Below, one piece after another: positions 12,353 through 20,730 of a stretch of 21,058 bases of DNA. Origin of the DNA: JADIYM01 sp964641945 (GTDB taxonomy: Bacteria; Acidobacteriota; Blastocatellia; UBA7656; JADIYM01). Position numbers and translations under genes: made by a program. How positions within the stretch are numbered: position 1 is the first letter of the stretch; each line of letters starts with the position of its first letter. The notes under the pieces are model-generated. The model saw only the letters and a program-made list of their open reading frames with translations. It had not been told where the DNA came from and did not search any database. The stretch lies in the NCBI GenBank assembly GCA_964641945.1, contig CAZXLQ010000059.1, positions 1-21,058 on the forward strand. Reading direction: 5' to 3'.

Positions 12353-15300
12353 GCCGCAGCAGCCCAAGGCGGGCGAGCACTGGATCACCGTTCGGCCGCC
12401 GGGCCACGAGAAAGGTCAGCCCATTCTCGTGCAGGACCAGCCTGACGGCTCCATGAAGGTCGTCGGCGGCGCCGGCGGCGCGCTGAACCACCTCCGCTTC
12501 ACGCCCGGACACAAGGGCGAGGACCGCAAGGCGGTTGCCGCCAAGCGGCAGGAAGAAGCCCGCGCGGCGAAGAAGGCCCGCATCGAGCGCGACAAGGAGC
12601 TCGGCTTGCACGAGGCCAAGCAGGGCGTGCGCAAGAAGCTGTCCGATCAACGCCGCGCCGCCGAGAAGGAGTTCATTTCGTCGGTCGCCGACCAGATGGG
12701 CTGGGACAAGGCGCAGCTCGAATTCCCGGCGGAGAAGTTCGCGTACCTGTCGGACAAGGCGCAGGCCAAGCTGCAGCGCCATCATCACGCGGCCCTGCTC
12801 AAGCAGGCCACGAAGGCGGTCGATCAGCACCGCGAGTGGCTCGTGCACGATCATGCCGCGCGCGCCGAGGCGGGGCTTGGCGAGCTTCCGCTGGTGACGC
12901 CGGACGCGGAAACCGTGAGCGTTCAGGATCTCGACCCGGTGAGCCCGTCCGGAGCCTCGCTCGGGTACTCGGCAGACTTTGCTGCGCGCGCCGATGCCGC
13001 TGGCGCCTCACAGGCAGCCATCAGGGCGGAGATCGCCGAGTCGAAGCCACCCATGACCGACGAGCAGCGCTCCGCGGCTCTGGCGCGCGGGAAAGCCGCC
13101 GAGATGGTCAAGGACGAAATCGCATCGATTGCCGACCCGGTTGCGCCAACCCTGCAGACCAAGATCGACGCCGCCAAGAAGGCCGTCTCGCTCATCGCCG
13201 CGCGCAAGCGGCTGGACGGGCTGCGGCGCCAGCTCGCCGACGCTGGCCGCGAGGTCGATGCTGCCGTGTCCGAGCCAAAGGCGCCTGTGCTCGAGCTTGA
13301 CGACGAGAAGGTCGCCGAGGACGTCCGCAAGCAGATCGCCGATGACCTGAAAACCGCTTCGACTCGGGCGTTCCTGTCGGCGACCGCCGAGGTCGGCGAG
13401 GAAAACCTTCGAGCCCACATCGGCGTCGGCGCCTACAACTCGTTGAACGCGCTCTCGCTGACCGCGTCGGGCGCGGCGCTGCTCGATCGGTCCGTGGTCG
13501 ACGTGCTCGGAATCTCGGGCGCGGCTCAGGTGCTCGCGCGCCGCCTGAAGGCAGACCTCTCGCCGGATGACTATCAGCGCGCCGCCGACGGCATGGCCGA
13601 GTACCACGCTTCGATGCACGCGGATCGCGCGAACGAGGCGGTATCCAAAGCGAAGGAGGCGCAGGATCTGGCCGAGGCGATCGACGTCGATGCTGCGCAC
13701 GATCTGACCGAGGCGCAGGCGCTTAACCACACCCGCCGGGACGCCATCGAAGCCGCGCGGCGCGCGCTCGGTACCGCGCTGGGCGAGCTGGAGGCGAATG
13801 CCGCGCTGGTCGCAGAGCTCAAGACCGGCGCGCGCGACGAGGTTCAGGTTCCCATGGGCGGCCTGACGCCGCAGGCGGTGGTGACGCAGCTGCGTGCGAT
13901 CGGCTTGCAGAAAGGCGACTACCTGCTGGACAAAGTCGGGGGCGAGACGTTTGTGACCATCAACGCGGACGGGCTGGACCGCCTGACGGCGCCGGTGAAT
14001 AAGGCCGACATGGAGCAGGTGCGCAGAAACCTCGCCATCATTCGCGGCGAGCACGACGAGGACGACTGGCTGCCGATCGGGTTCGCCAACCGGCGGGATC
14101 TGGCGATGCACGTCGAGCCCGGGGTCGTGCAGCGCATGGCCGAGCCGTTCTCGCCCGGGGAGGATCTGGCCGAGTCATTGCGCGACTACATCGGCGGGCG
14201 CGCGGCCGATGGCGACACGCCGGCGGACATTGTGGCGGACATCCAGTCGGCGGCATTCTTCGACAAGGCCGGCGCCGAGCGGCGCAAGGAGTACGCCGCG
14301 GCGCTCGAGGCGGTTGCGCCGCTCAAGGACGCCAAGGGCAAAATGCGGCGCGCCGAGGCGTTGCAGGGCCAGTTTGAGGCCTACGCGGACGCCTTTGTCG
14401 AGAAGCGCGGCGCGGCTCGCCTGCCGTTGCACCGCCAGAAGGTCGACGTCGATCAGGTGTCGGTCGATGCGCTGCACCGGGCGCTCGCCGATCACCCGGA
14501 TGGCGTTGCCGCGTACAAGCCGGTGGGCGACCTCACGAAGCAGGACCAGCGCTCGCTGCGGGATTTTTTCTACCGGGAGATTGCGCACGAGTCGCCCGAG
14601 GCTGCGGACCTGCGGCACCAGTACGAGGGCCACCTTGCGGCCGAGCCGGAGAAGGAAACCGTCGATATGTTCGGCGAGACCACCACCAACCCGGAGTGGT
14701 CCGAGTGGCGGGCTCGGCGCGACGAGCTGTCGGCCGCGGTCGGCAAGTCCTCGCTCGACTGGCAGAAGTACGTCGACTCGATGCGCGGTCACGCGAAGGC
14801 CTACGAGTCGCTGCAGGACGTGATCCGCTCGCGCGTTTCGGAGTCGTTCGCTCAGCATCACAACCGCCTGCGCCCGGACGCACCCGTCGCTGTTGGGCGG
14901 ACCGTGATCCGCAATAACCTGAACCACCTCGATGCGGTGGATCCTGCTGCGCGCGAAGCCCGGGCGGCCAAGGAGCGCGAGCTGATCGACGCCTTGCGCG
15001 ACCGCGTGGCAGGCAAGTACGCATCCGGGTCGGTCAAGGACAAGCTGGACGCCGCCAAGGAGCAGCAGGCCGCGTTCGAGCAGGCGCAGATGGGGTTCTT
15101 CTCGACCGAGGACCTGTTCGGGGCTGACGACACCGTCAAGGAGTCCGCGCCGCTGGCGGCCGACGAACGTCACACGCTGGGGCATGCCGCGGAGATGCAG
15201 ATCGCCGGGATGATGGGCATCGTCGGGCGCCAGTTCAAGCCCGGGCAGCCGGTGAAGCTCTGGAATGTTTCGATGAACGGCAAGTACGCGCCGCAGCAGC

Positions 15301-16841
15301 GCGCGATCAAGATGCTTGAGGCCAACAAGCGGCTGGGCCTCGGGTTCGGGGCCGGCTCGGGCAAGACCTCGATCATGCTCGGCGCTTTCTCGCACCTGCA
15401 CGGAAAAGGCAAGATCAAGCGCGCGGTCATGCTGGTGCCTTCGATCGTGCAGGGTCAGTTCGGCGGCGAGGCGCTGCGGTATCTCGAGCCGGGCAAGTAC
15501 AAGTGGCACGCCGAGCCGGGCGCCTCGCGCGCGGAGCGGATCGCCGCCTACAAGGATCCGGACACGCATTTCGTGGTCCAGACGCACCAGTCGTTCCGCG
15601 ACGACATGATCTACCTCGGCGCGCAGCACGATGGGGTCGAGCCGTCTGAAATGACCGAGCGCCTGCGCTCGATGTCGCCAGCCGATCGCCAGTCGTGGAT
15701 CAAGGGCGTGATGGAAAGGGAGGGGATTGCGTTCGACGCGACCATGGTTGACGAGGCGCATGAGACGCTGAACCGAGAAGGCAAGCAGGACTCGACGCTG
15801 GCGAACGTCACCGACGCGCTGTCGGCGCACACGCCGTACTACGTCTATGCCTCGGGCGACCCGGTCAAGAACGACGTTTCCGAGGCGTTCGACCTGCTGC
15901 GCAAGTGCGACCCCGCGCGCTACACCGATCGGGCTGCGTTCATGCGCCGGTACGGGGTCGACACCGACGCGGCGCGCGCGGAGCTGAAGCGCGAGATGGC
16001 GCGCTACGTCTATTCGCACACGATCTCGCCGGACGTGACGGCGCACCACAACGAGCACGCAATCGAGCTGTCTGGCGGCCAGAAGGCGGCGCTCAAGGAG
16101 ATGGACGGGCACTTCGCCCGGGCCCGACTGGCGCGCATGCGCGGGCAGGTCGACGTGGATGCGTGTCGCGCGATCTCGCCTTCGTCGTTCGATGGCGTGC
16201 CCGAGGATCAGCATCATGCCGTCGCCGCCCAGCTGCAGAAGTCGCTCGGGATGCTGAAGCCGTCCGTCGAGCGCCGGATCATCAACGACCACCCGGACAA
16301 CGCCAAGATCGAGAAGACGGTCGAGCTGGCGAAGGCGCGGCACGGCCGGCAGGGCGTCGTGTTCGCGCACTCGCTGTCCGCCGTCGAGGCCACGGCCAAG
16401 CGCCTGCAGGCCGAGGGGTTTCGCGTCGTGACCATCACCGGCGCCGATTCGTCGAAGGACAAGGACGCCAAGCGCAAGAGGTTCACGCCCGAGTCGGGCG
16501 AGCCGGAGGCCGATATCATGGTCGCCTCAGACGCTGCGGCCGTCGGGATGAACCTGCAGTCAGGTCGCTACCTGATTCAGCACGACACGCCCGACACGGC
16601 AAAGAACCACGGCCAGCGCAACGCGCGAATTCACCGCCTCGGGCAGAAGAACGACGTCGAGCTCCACGACCTCGTGGCTGACCATTCGTCTGAACGTCGC
16701 GCGCGTGCCCGGCTGTCGAAGAAGTACGGTCTGCGCGAGCTGATGCTCTCGCCGATGGATGCGCTCGACGACACCGGCCTTGCGTACTTCCTGCACCAGC
16801 GCAAGGTGGCATCGCAAGCAGATCAAGGGGGGTTGTTCTGA
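12318..16841 (+). CDS. Giant protein with C-terminal SNF2-type helicase, candidate DarB-like virion protein
   Basis: A protein of 1507 residues from the ATG at 12318; a TTG at 12303 would add five residues. The N-terminus MITSRILFLKSEP is followed by GEHWITVRPPGHEKGQPILVQ...VVGGAGGALNHLRFTPG (19-64), a block I recall from phage helicase proteins encoded in head modules. About 900 mostly helical, charged residues follow. The helicase has Walker A GAGSGKT (1011-1017), DEAH (1145-1148), a helicase-C domain with VVFAHSLSAVEATAKRL, and motif VI GQRNARIHRLGQ (1432-1443), typical of SNF2 proteins. P1 DarB, an internal head protein that protects injected DNA from type I restriction, combines a methylase and a helicase; I see no methylase motif here. 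Placement between head genes supports a virion role; anti-restriction is inference. Confidence 0.88.
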   Translation: MITSRILFLKSEPQQPKAGEHWITVRPPGHEKGQPILVQDQPDGSMKVVGGAGGALNHLRFTPGHKGEDRKAVAAKRQEEARAAKKARIERDKELGLHEAKQGVRKKLSDQRRAAEKEFISSVADQMGWDKAQLEFPAEKFAYLSDKAQAKLQRHHHAALLKQATKAVDQHREWLVHDHAARAEAGLGELPLVTPDAETVSVQDLDPVSPSGASLGYSADFAARADAAGASQAAIRAEIAESKPPMTDEQRSAALARGKAAEMVKDEIASIADPVAPTLQTKIDAAKKAVSLIAARKRLDGLRRQLADAGREVDAAVSEPKAPVLELDDEKVAEDVRKQIADDLKTASTRAFLSATAEVGEENLRAHIGVGAYNSLNALSLTASGAALLDRSVVDVLGISGAAQVLARRLKADLSPDDYQRAADGMAEYHASMHADRANEAVSKAKEAQDLAEAIDVDAAHDLTEAQALNHTRRDAIEAARRALGTALGELEANAALVAELKTGARDEVQVPMGGLTPQAVVTQLRAIGLQKGDYLLDKVGGETFVTINADGLDRLTAPVNKADMEQVRRNLAIIRGEHDEDDWLPIGFANRRDLAMHVEPGVVQRMAEPFSPGEDLAESLRDYIGGRAADGDTPADIVADIQSAAFFDKAGAERRKEYAAALEAVAPLKDAKGKMRRAEALQGQFEAYADAFVEKRGAARLPLHRQKVDVDQVSVDALHRALADHPDGVAAYKPVGDLTKQDQRSLRDFFYREIAHESPEAADLRHQYEGHLAAEPEKETVDMFGETTTNPEWSEWRARRDELSAAVGKSSLDWQKYVDSMRGHAKAYESLQDVIRSRVSESFAQHHNRLRPDAPVAVGRTVIRNNLNHLDAVDPAAREARAAKERELIDALRDRVAGKYASGSVKDKLDAAKEQQAAFEQAQMGFFSTEDLFGADDTVKESAPLAADERHTLGHAAEMQIAGMMGIVGRQFKPGQPVKLWNVSMNGKYAPQQRAIKMLEANKRLGLGFGAGSGKTSIMLGAFSHLHGKGKIKRAVMLVPSIVQGQFGGEALRYLEPGKYKWHAEPGASRAERIAAYKDPDTHFVVQTHQSFRDDMIYLGAQHDGVEPSEMTERLRSMSPADRQSWIKGVMEREGIAFDATMVDEAHETLNREGKQDSTLANVTDALSAHTPYYVYASGDPVKNDVSEAFDLLRKCDPARYTDRAAFMRRYGVDTDAARAELKREMARYVYSHTISPDVTAHHNEHAIELSGGQKAALKEMDGHFARARLARMRGQVDVDACRAISPSSFDGVPEDQHHAVAAQLQKSLGMLKPSVERRIINDHPDNAKIEKTVELAKARHGRQGVVFAHSLSAVEATAKRLQAEGFRVVTITGADSSKDKDAKRKRFTPESGEPEADIMVASDAAAVGMNLQSGRYLIQHDTPDTAKNHGQRNARIHRLGQKNDVELHDLVADHSSERRARARLSKKYGLRELMLSPMDALDDTGLAYFLHQRKVASQADQGGLF

Positions 16842-17083
16842 TGCGCGACCAGATTCGTTCCCGCATCGCCGACCTGTCGGCGCTGGCGGCCAAGACGCAG
16901 GCGACCGAGCGGCGCATTCTCGAGCAGGCCGAGCGCCGCCTCGAGCAGATCGCCGGCCGCCTCGAGGAGATCAAGCCGCGCGTGCTGCTCGATGAGTCGC
17001 TGTCCGACGAGTATCAGCGCCTGATTCTGGAGCGCGGCAAGCTGGGCCTCGTCGTTGCTCAGGCGCGTCGCGCGCTCGGGTAG
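16841..17083 (+). CDS. Small coiled-coil protein
   Basis: A protein of 80 residues whose ATG overlaps the helicase stop by one base (TGATG), so the two are coupled. Nearly the whole chain is a charged helix with heptad-like spacing (ATERRILEQAERRLEQIAGRLEEIKPRVLL...EYQRLILERGKLGLVVAQARRAL), predicting a coiled-coil dimer or a partner-binding helix. It may assist the giant protein, since coupled expression usually reflects joint function. No family recognised. Confidence 0.7.
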   Translation: MRDQIRSRIADLSALAAKTQATERRILEQAERRLEQIAGRLEEIKPRVLLDESLSDEYQRLILERGKLGLVVAQARRALG

Positions 17084-17120
17084 CACGCAGTCGAATGGTC
17101 GTGATGGCATTCTTCGCCCC

Positions 17121-17993
17121 ATGCTGAATGACGCACAACTGCTCGCCGCGGTACCGGAATACGTCGCCTTCGGGGGGATGCTCAAGGCGTCGCCCATGAC
17201 CGAGGGCGACGAGCGCATCCTGTATCTCGAGGCATCCAACGAGGACGTCGACCATCAGGGCGAAGTCGTCATGCAGAAGGCGCTGTCCGACTCTGCGGAC
17301 TACTATTTGCGCCACGGCAACGTCGATCTGTCCCACTATTCACTGCTCGGACCGAAGTCTGGAATCCCCGACTTCATGTCCTACGAGGTCGGCAAGCCGA
17401 TCGCCGTGCGCGTCGATGGCCGCCGGACCTTCGTGAAGGCTCAGCTCTATCGCGGCGACTCGCCGATGGCGAAGAACGCGAACATGGTGTGGGACTCCAT
17501 CACCAAGCAGTCGCCGCCGTCGCGCTGGTACCCGTCCGTTGGTGGCGCGGTGCTCGCCAAGTCGATCAAGATCGACCCCAAGACCCGCGAGCGCGTCGCG
17601 GTCATCGAGAAGGTGCGCTGGAACAACATTGCGCTCGATCGCTGTCCGGTGAACAAGACCGTGCCCGAGGTTTCGACTGCGCCGGTCGGCGTGTTCGCTA
17701 AGAGCTTGGGCGGCTTCGTGCTCTCGAAGGCGCTCGAGGCTGGCTATGGTACCGACGCTGCGGCGCTCGATGGAGGCGCCGCGCTCCGCACTCAATCGCT
17801 GCACGGCGCCGACTACGATCGCATGCGCGAATCCACCGCTGCCGCAATTCGTGACGGCAGAATCAAGTCGCCCGCTGCAGATAGCATCATGTCGTTTGCA
17901 GCCACTGAATTCGGTCTGTCGCTCGATGAGGCGGCCGGATTTACGGAGCGCCTCATGCGCGACATTTACCGCAATATCAGGAGAAGCAAATGA
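17121..17993 (+). CDS. Prohead maturation protease
   Basis: I start this at 17121 (MLNDAQLLAAVPEY, 290 residues), because the extra 22 residues of a longer frame read through the end of the preceding gene and are unlike a protein start. Family features of HK97-type (U35) proteases are LEASNEDVDHQGEVV (36-50), candidate catalytic His in VDLSHYS (H72, alternatively H65), and candidate Ser in RWYPSVGG (S139). The protease domain ends near residue 190. The last 100 residues include a KALEAGYGTD...GG.ALR.QSL motif (203-227) that recurs at the capsid N-terminus. It cuts scaffold and capsid arms before DNA packaging. It overlaps the next gene by four bases. Confidence 0.82.
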   Translation: MLNDAQLLAAVPEYVAFGGMLKASPMTEGDERILYLEASNEDVDHQGEVVMQKALSDSADYYLRHGNVDLSHYSLLGPKSGIPDFMSYEVGKPIAVRVDGRRTFVKAQLYRGDSPMAKNANMVWDSITKQSPPSRWYPSVGGAVLAKSIKIDPKTRERVAVIEKVRWNNIALDRCPVNKTVPEVSTAPVGVFAKSLGGFVLSKALEAGYGTDAAALDGGAALRTQSLHGADYDRMRESTAAAIRDGRIKSPAADSIMSFAATEFGLSLDEAAGFTERLMRDIYRNIRRSK

Positions 17994-18646
17994 GCCAGTA
18001 TGAAAAGCTGCTCGAGGAACTGGAGACCATGGCGAAGGCCATGCCGGGCGATGAGGGCGCGGATGACGACAAGATCCAAGCCGCTGCCGCTGCCGCAAAC
18101 CCGGACGCCGATGGCGACGGCGAAAACGACGTGACCGGCGACGACCTCAACCCCGAAGGCCTCGGCGACGAAGGTGAAGGTGAAGGCGACGGCGACGACG
18201 AGGAAACCATGGGCAAGTCCTTCGCGCTCAAGCTCGAGGACGGCACCGAACTGGAAGCGATCGACGGCACCGAGCTGGTCAAGTCGCTGATGGCCCGCGT
18301 CGAATCGAATGAAGGCACGGTCATGAAGGCGCTCGGCACCGCCGTGGATCTGCTCGGCAAGCAGGGCAACATGATCAAGAGCCTGCAGGACGAGGTGAAG
18401 AAGCTCGCCGGCGAGGGCCGTGGCCGCAAGACCGTCGTTTCGGTTTCCGAGAAGCCGGTCGCTGGCGCCACCATGGCGAAATCGCAGGGCGCGGCCGATG
18501 GCCTGTCCGCAAACGAATTCATGGCTAAGGCGCTCGCAGCTCAAGCGTCCGGACGCCTGACCGGGCTTGACGTGGCCCGGGCCGAGTCCGCGCTGAACAA
18601 GGGCCTCCCTGTTCCGCAGGACGTGGTTAATCGCGTCATTCAGTAA
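17990..18646 (+). CDS. Scaffold-like acidic protein
   Basis: A protein of 218 residues coupled to the protease by ATGA, with AGGAGAAGCAA before the start. A helical opening (1-18) is followed by a very acidic, Gly/Asp/Glu-rich stretch (20-72). Next come a helical middle with heptads (about 95-140, ELVKSLMARVESNEGTVMKALG...MIKSLQDEVKKLAGE) and a C-terminal helical region. Composition, size and position between protease and capsid gene fit a scaffolding protein, which fills the prohead and is removed by the protease. No sequence motif proves it; such proteins are poorly conserved. Confidence 0.7.
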   Translation: MSQYEKLLEELETMAKAMPGDEGADDDKIQAAAAAANPDADGDGENDVTGDDLNPEGLGDEGEGEGDGDDEETMGKSFALKLEDGTELEAIDGTELVKSLMARVESNEGTVMKALGTAVDLLGKQGNMIKSLQDEVKKLAGEGRGRKTVVSVSEKPVAGATMAKSQGAADGLSANEFMAKALAAQASGRLTGLDVARAESALNKGLPVPQDVVNRVIQ

Positions 18647-18679
18647 AACCCGCTGGCATTTTCAAGAGGAAAAACAGCA

Positions 18680-20146
18680 ATGCTCAACCCGCAAATGTTC
18701 CAAGCTGCCGCCGGCGGGCAAGTCGTGTCCGGCGAGATGGCGTTCGGCGATGTCGCCGAGCTGCGCAAGGCGCTCGAGGCCGGTTACGGCACCGACGTCT
18801 CGACGCTGACCGGCGGTGGTGCCCTGCGCATCCAGTCGCTGGAAAAAACCATGATGGCCACCATTCAGGAGAACAAGCACTTCGCTCTGTTCAACGAGCT
18901 GGCCAAGACCAACGCCGGCGCCACCGTCGACGAATGGACCGAGCAGTCGTCTGTTGGCGGCCGTCTGGGTGGCTCGACCAACACCGAAACCGGCAACATC
19001 CAGTCTGCTCAGGGCCAGTACAACCGCCGCGTCGGCATGGTCAAGTACCTGATGACCCGCCGCGAGGTGTCGTTCGTCCAGACCCTGCAGAATGCGATCG
19101 CCGACGCCGAGGCGACCGAAGCTCAAGCCGGCGCGCTTCAGCTCCTGACCGACGCCGAGTTCCTGTCCTTCGAGGGCGACAGCTCGGTGGTGCCGACCGA
19201 ATTCGACGGCATCGACGCGCAGCTCGCCGACGGCGTTGCGACCGGCCAAGTCTCCGGCGACAACGTGCTCGACGCGCAGGGCGCCTCGCTGGCCTCGATC
19301 GATCTGGTGAACCGCGCTGCGGCCCACATCGCCGGCTACGGCAACTTCGGCACGCCGACCCACATCTTCCAGTCGCAGCTCACGCAGGCTGACTTCGATA
19401 CCGGTCTGGATCCGGCCTTCCGCGTGCCGCTGAACGACGTTCCCAACGGCGGCATCTCGCTCGGCGCGCCGGTGGTCGGCATCCGCACCTCGTGGGGCAA
19501 CATCAAGACCGTGGCCGACGTGTTCATCCGCGACGAGCGCCAGAAGATGCCGCTGCAGGTGACCGCGCCCGCGCTCGCCACCGCATCGGACGGCCTGAAG
19601 CCCGCCTCGGTGACCCCGGGCGCCACCGTTTCGGATGCGTCCTCGATGTTCGACGCGGCCCGCGCCGGCAACTACTACTACCTCGTTACCGGCATCAACG
19701 CCGCCGGCGAGTCGACCGGCGTTGTGACCGCTCAGGTCGCCGTGGCTGCTGGCAAGAAGGTCGCCCTGACCATCGCCGCCTCTGCCGGCGGTCAGGAGAC
19801 CGGCTACGTGATCTACCGTTCGCGCCTGAACGGTACCAACGCGCCGGCCGACTTCCGCCAGATGGCTCGTGTTGCCAAGGCCGGCGCCACGACCGTCTAC
19901 ACCGACCTGAACCGCGATATCCCGGGTTCGACCAGCGCCTACATCCTGAACATGGCGCCGGGCGCTCAGGCCATCACGTGGCGTCAGCTGCTGCCGATGC
20001 TGAAGTTCCCGCTGTACCCGACCGTCTCGGCGGTGGTGCCGTGGGCTCAGCTGATGTTCGGCTACCTGCGCATCTCCAAGCGTCGCCACCACGTCCGGAT
20101 CAAGAACATCGTTCCGAGCGGCGCCGCGTGGAAGCCCTTCAACTGA
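18680..20146 (+). CDS. Major capsid protein with inserted Ig/FnIII-like domain
   Basis: A protein of 488 residues with HK97-type architecture. The N-terminal arm has AELRKALEAGYGTDVSTLTGGGALR (27-50), then TIQENKHFALFNELAK. The core carries TEFDGIDAQL (173-182), DNVLDAQGASL (194-204) and GYGNFGTPTHIFQS (219-232). From memory these resemble the capsid proteins of SPO1-like phages such as Listeria A511, where FDGL, D.RGASL and GYGTPT occur in the same order. Residues about 295-420 look like an immunoglobulin or fibronectin-type insert (NYYYLVTGINAAGEST...ETGYVIYRSR...TTVYTDL), as is usual for surface-exposed capsid insertions. AAGAGGAAAAACAGCA precedes the start. A weak terminator follows. Confidence 0.92.
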   Translation: MLNPQMFQAAAGGQVVSGEMAFGDVAELRKALEAGYGTDVSTLTGGGALRIQSLEKTMMATIQENKHFALFNELAKTNAGATVDEWTEQSSVGGRLGGSTNTETGNIQSAQGQYNRRVGMVKYLMTRREVSFVQTLQNAIADAEATEAQAGALQLLTDAEFLSFEGDSSVVPTEFDGIDAQLADGVATGQVSGDNVLDAQGASLASIDLVNRAAAHIAGYGNFGTPTHIFQSQLTQADFDTGLDPAFRVPLNDVPNGGISLGAPVVGIRTSWGNIKTVADVFIRDERQKMPLQVTAPALATASDGLKPASVTPGATVSDASSMFDAARAGNYYYLVTGINAAGESTGVVTAQVAVAAGKKVALTIAASAGGQETGYVIYRSRLNGTNAPADFRQMARVAKAGATTVYTDLNRDIPGSTSAYILNMAPGAQAITWRQLLPMLKFPLYPTVSAVVPWAQLMFGYLRISKRRHHVRIKNIVPSGAAWKPFN

Positions 20147-20159
20147 TGAACTGAAACAG

Positions 20160-20181
20160 GAGGGCCCTTCGGGGCTCTCTT
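20160..20181 (+). terminator. Weak hairpin after the capsid gene
   Basis: GAGGGCCC (20160-20167), loop TTCG, and GGGCTCTC (20172-20179) form an eight-pair stem with one G-T pair. Only TTGATC follows, so termination would be partial. A partial stop here would give more capsid message than message for the next genes. Confidence 0.5.
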
Positions 20182-20199
20182 GATCAGTAGGAGATCGCA

Positions 20200-20436
20200 A
20201 TGCCCAAGAAGGTTATCTGCAACCTGCCGAACGCCAGCGAAGAGATCAACGGCATCAAGTTCGTGCACACCGAGGAAGGCGTCATTTCCGCCGACGTTCT
20301 CGAGGACGCCGTGGCGAAGCAGTTCGACGGCATCCCCGGCTACACGCTGGTCGAAGCCGAGCCGGCGAAGGTCGCCAAGGCCGCCAAGAAAGCCGAGAGC
20401 ACCGGCGATGCCGGCGCCGAAGGCGGGAAGGAGTAA
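20200..20436 (+). CDS. Small head-module protein
   Basis: A protein of 78 residues (MPKKVICNLPNASEEINGIKFVHTEEGVISADVLEDAVAKQFDGIPGYTLVEAEP...) with TAGGAG before the start. The C-terminus is a low-complexity Ala/Lys/Glu tail. I recall proteins opening in this way and ending FxGIPGYxLV directly after capsid genes in other phages; they may be minor head proteins, but no function is proven. Confidence 0.75.
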   Translation: MPKKVICNLPNASEEINGIKFVHTEEGVISADVLEDAVAKQFDGIPGYTLVEAEPAKVAKAAKKAESTGDAGAEGGKE

Positions 20437-20439
20437 TCC

Positions 20440-20643
20440 ATGAGCGCAACCCGCACCATCGACCCCAAGGACGCGCTGAATCGCGCCATGCCGGCCAACG
20501 CGCGCGTGCAGCTCGGTGACGTGATCGACGAGCTGATCACCAAGCACAACGCCCTTCTGGCGAAGCTGGATGCAGACGTCGGCGTGACCGGCACCGACTA
20601 CGTTGCGACCCTGAGTGTCAAAACGCTCGCCGAGCGTTTCTGA
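20440..20643 (+). CDS. Small conserved phage structural-module protein
   Basis: A protein of 67 residues starting three bases after the previous stop, with GGAAGGAG upstream. The segment VQLGDVIDELITKHNALLAKLDADVGVTGTDYVATLSV is a pattern I know from short phage proteins, and from the N-terminal parts of longer ones, next to capsid or head-completion genes. The chain is mostly helical with an uncharged end. Role unknown. Confidence 0.7.
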   Translation: MSATRTIDPKDALNRAMPANARVQLGDVIDELITKHNALLAKLDADVGVTGTDYVATLSVKTLAERF

Positions 20644-20666
20644 CGGGCTGTGACAAAACGGCAGAG

Positions 20667-20691
20667 AGCCCGGCCACGAGCCGGGCTTTTT
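20667..20691 (+). terminator. Strong terminator ending the capsid operon
   Basis: AGCCCGGC (20667-20674), a five-base loop, and GCCGGGCT (20680-20687) form a perfect eight-pair stem running into TTTT (20688-20691). It closes the transcription unit containing protease, scaffold, capsid and the two small genes. Confidence 0.85.
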
Positions 20692-20730
20692 GTCGTGATG
20701 CGATGATGACAGTATTCTCGTGGAGGACTT

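Noticed and set aside
12318..15300. DNA methylase domain in the giant protein, as in P1 DarB
   Set aside because: I looked for NPPY/DPPY-type motifs and a SAM-binding glycine motif and saw neither, so only the helicase is assigned.
14175..16370. Open frame of 731 residues opposite the helicase
   Set aside because: Low-complexity Arg/Leu/Val composition and no recognised domain; the forward strand has clear helicase motifs over the same bases.
17055..17120. Longer start for the prohead protease
   Set aside because: The 22 extra residues overlap the end of the coiled-coil gene and look like read-through (Arg/Ser-rich); protease-like sequence begins after 17121.
18662..20200. Open frame of 512 residues opposite the capsid gene
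   Set aside because: Composition typical of an antisense shadow (Gly/Arg/His/Val-rich), with the capsid protein certain on the forward strand.
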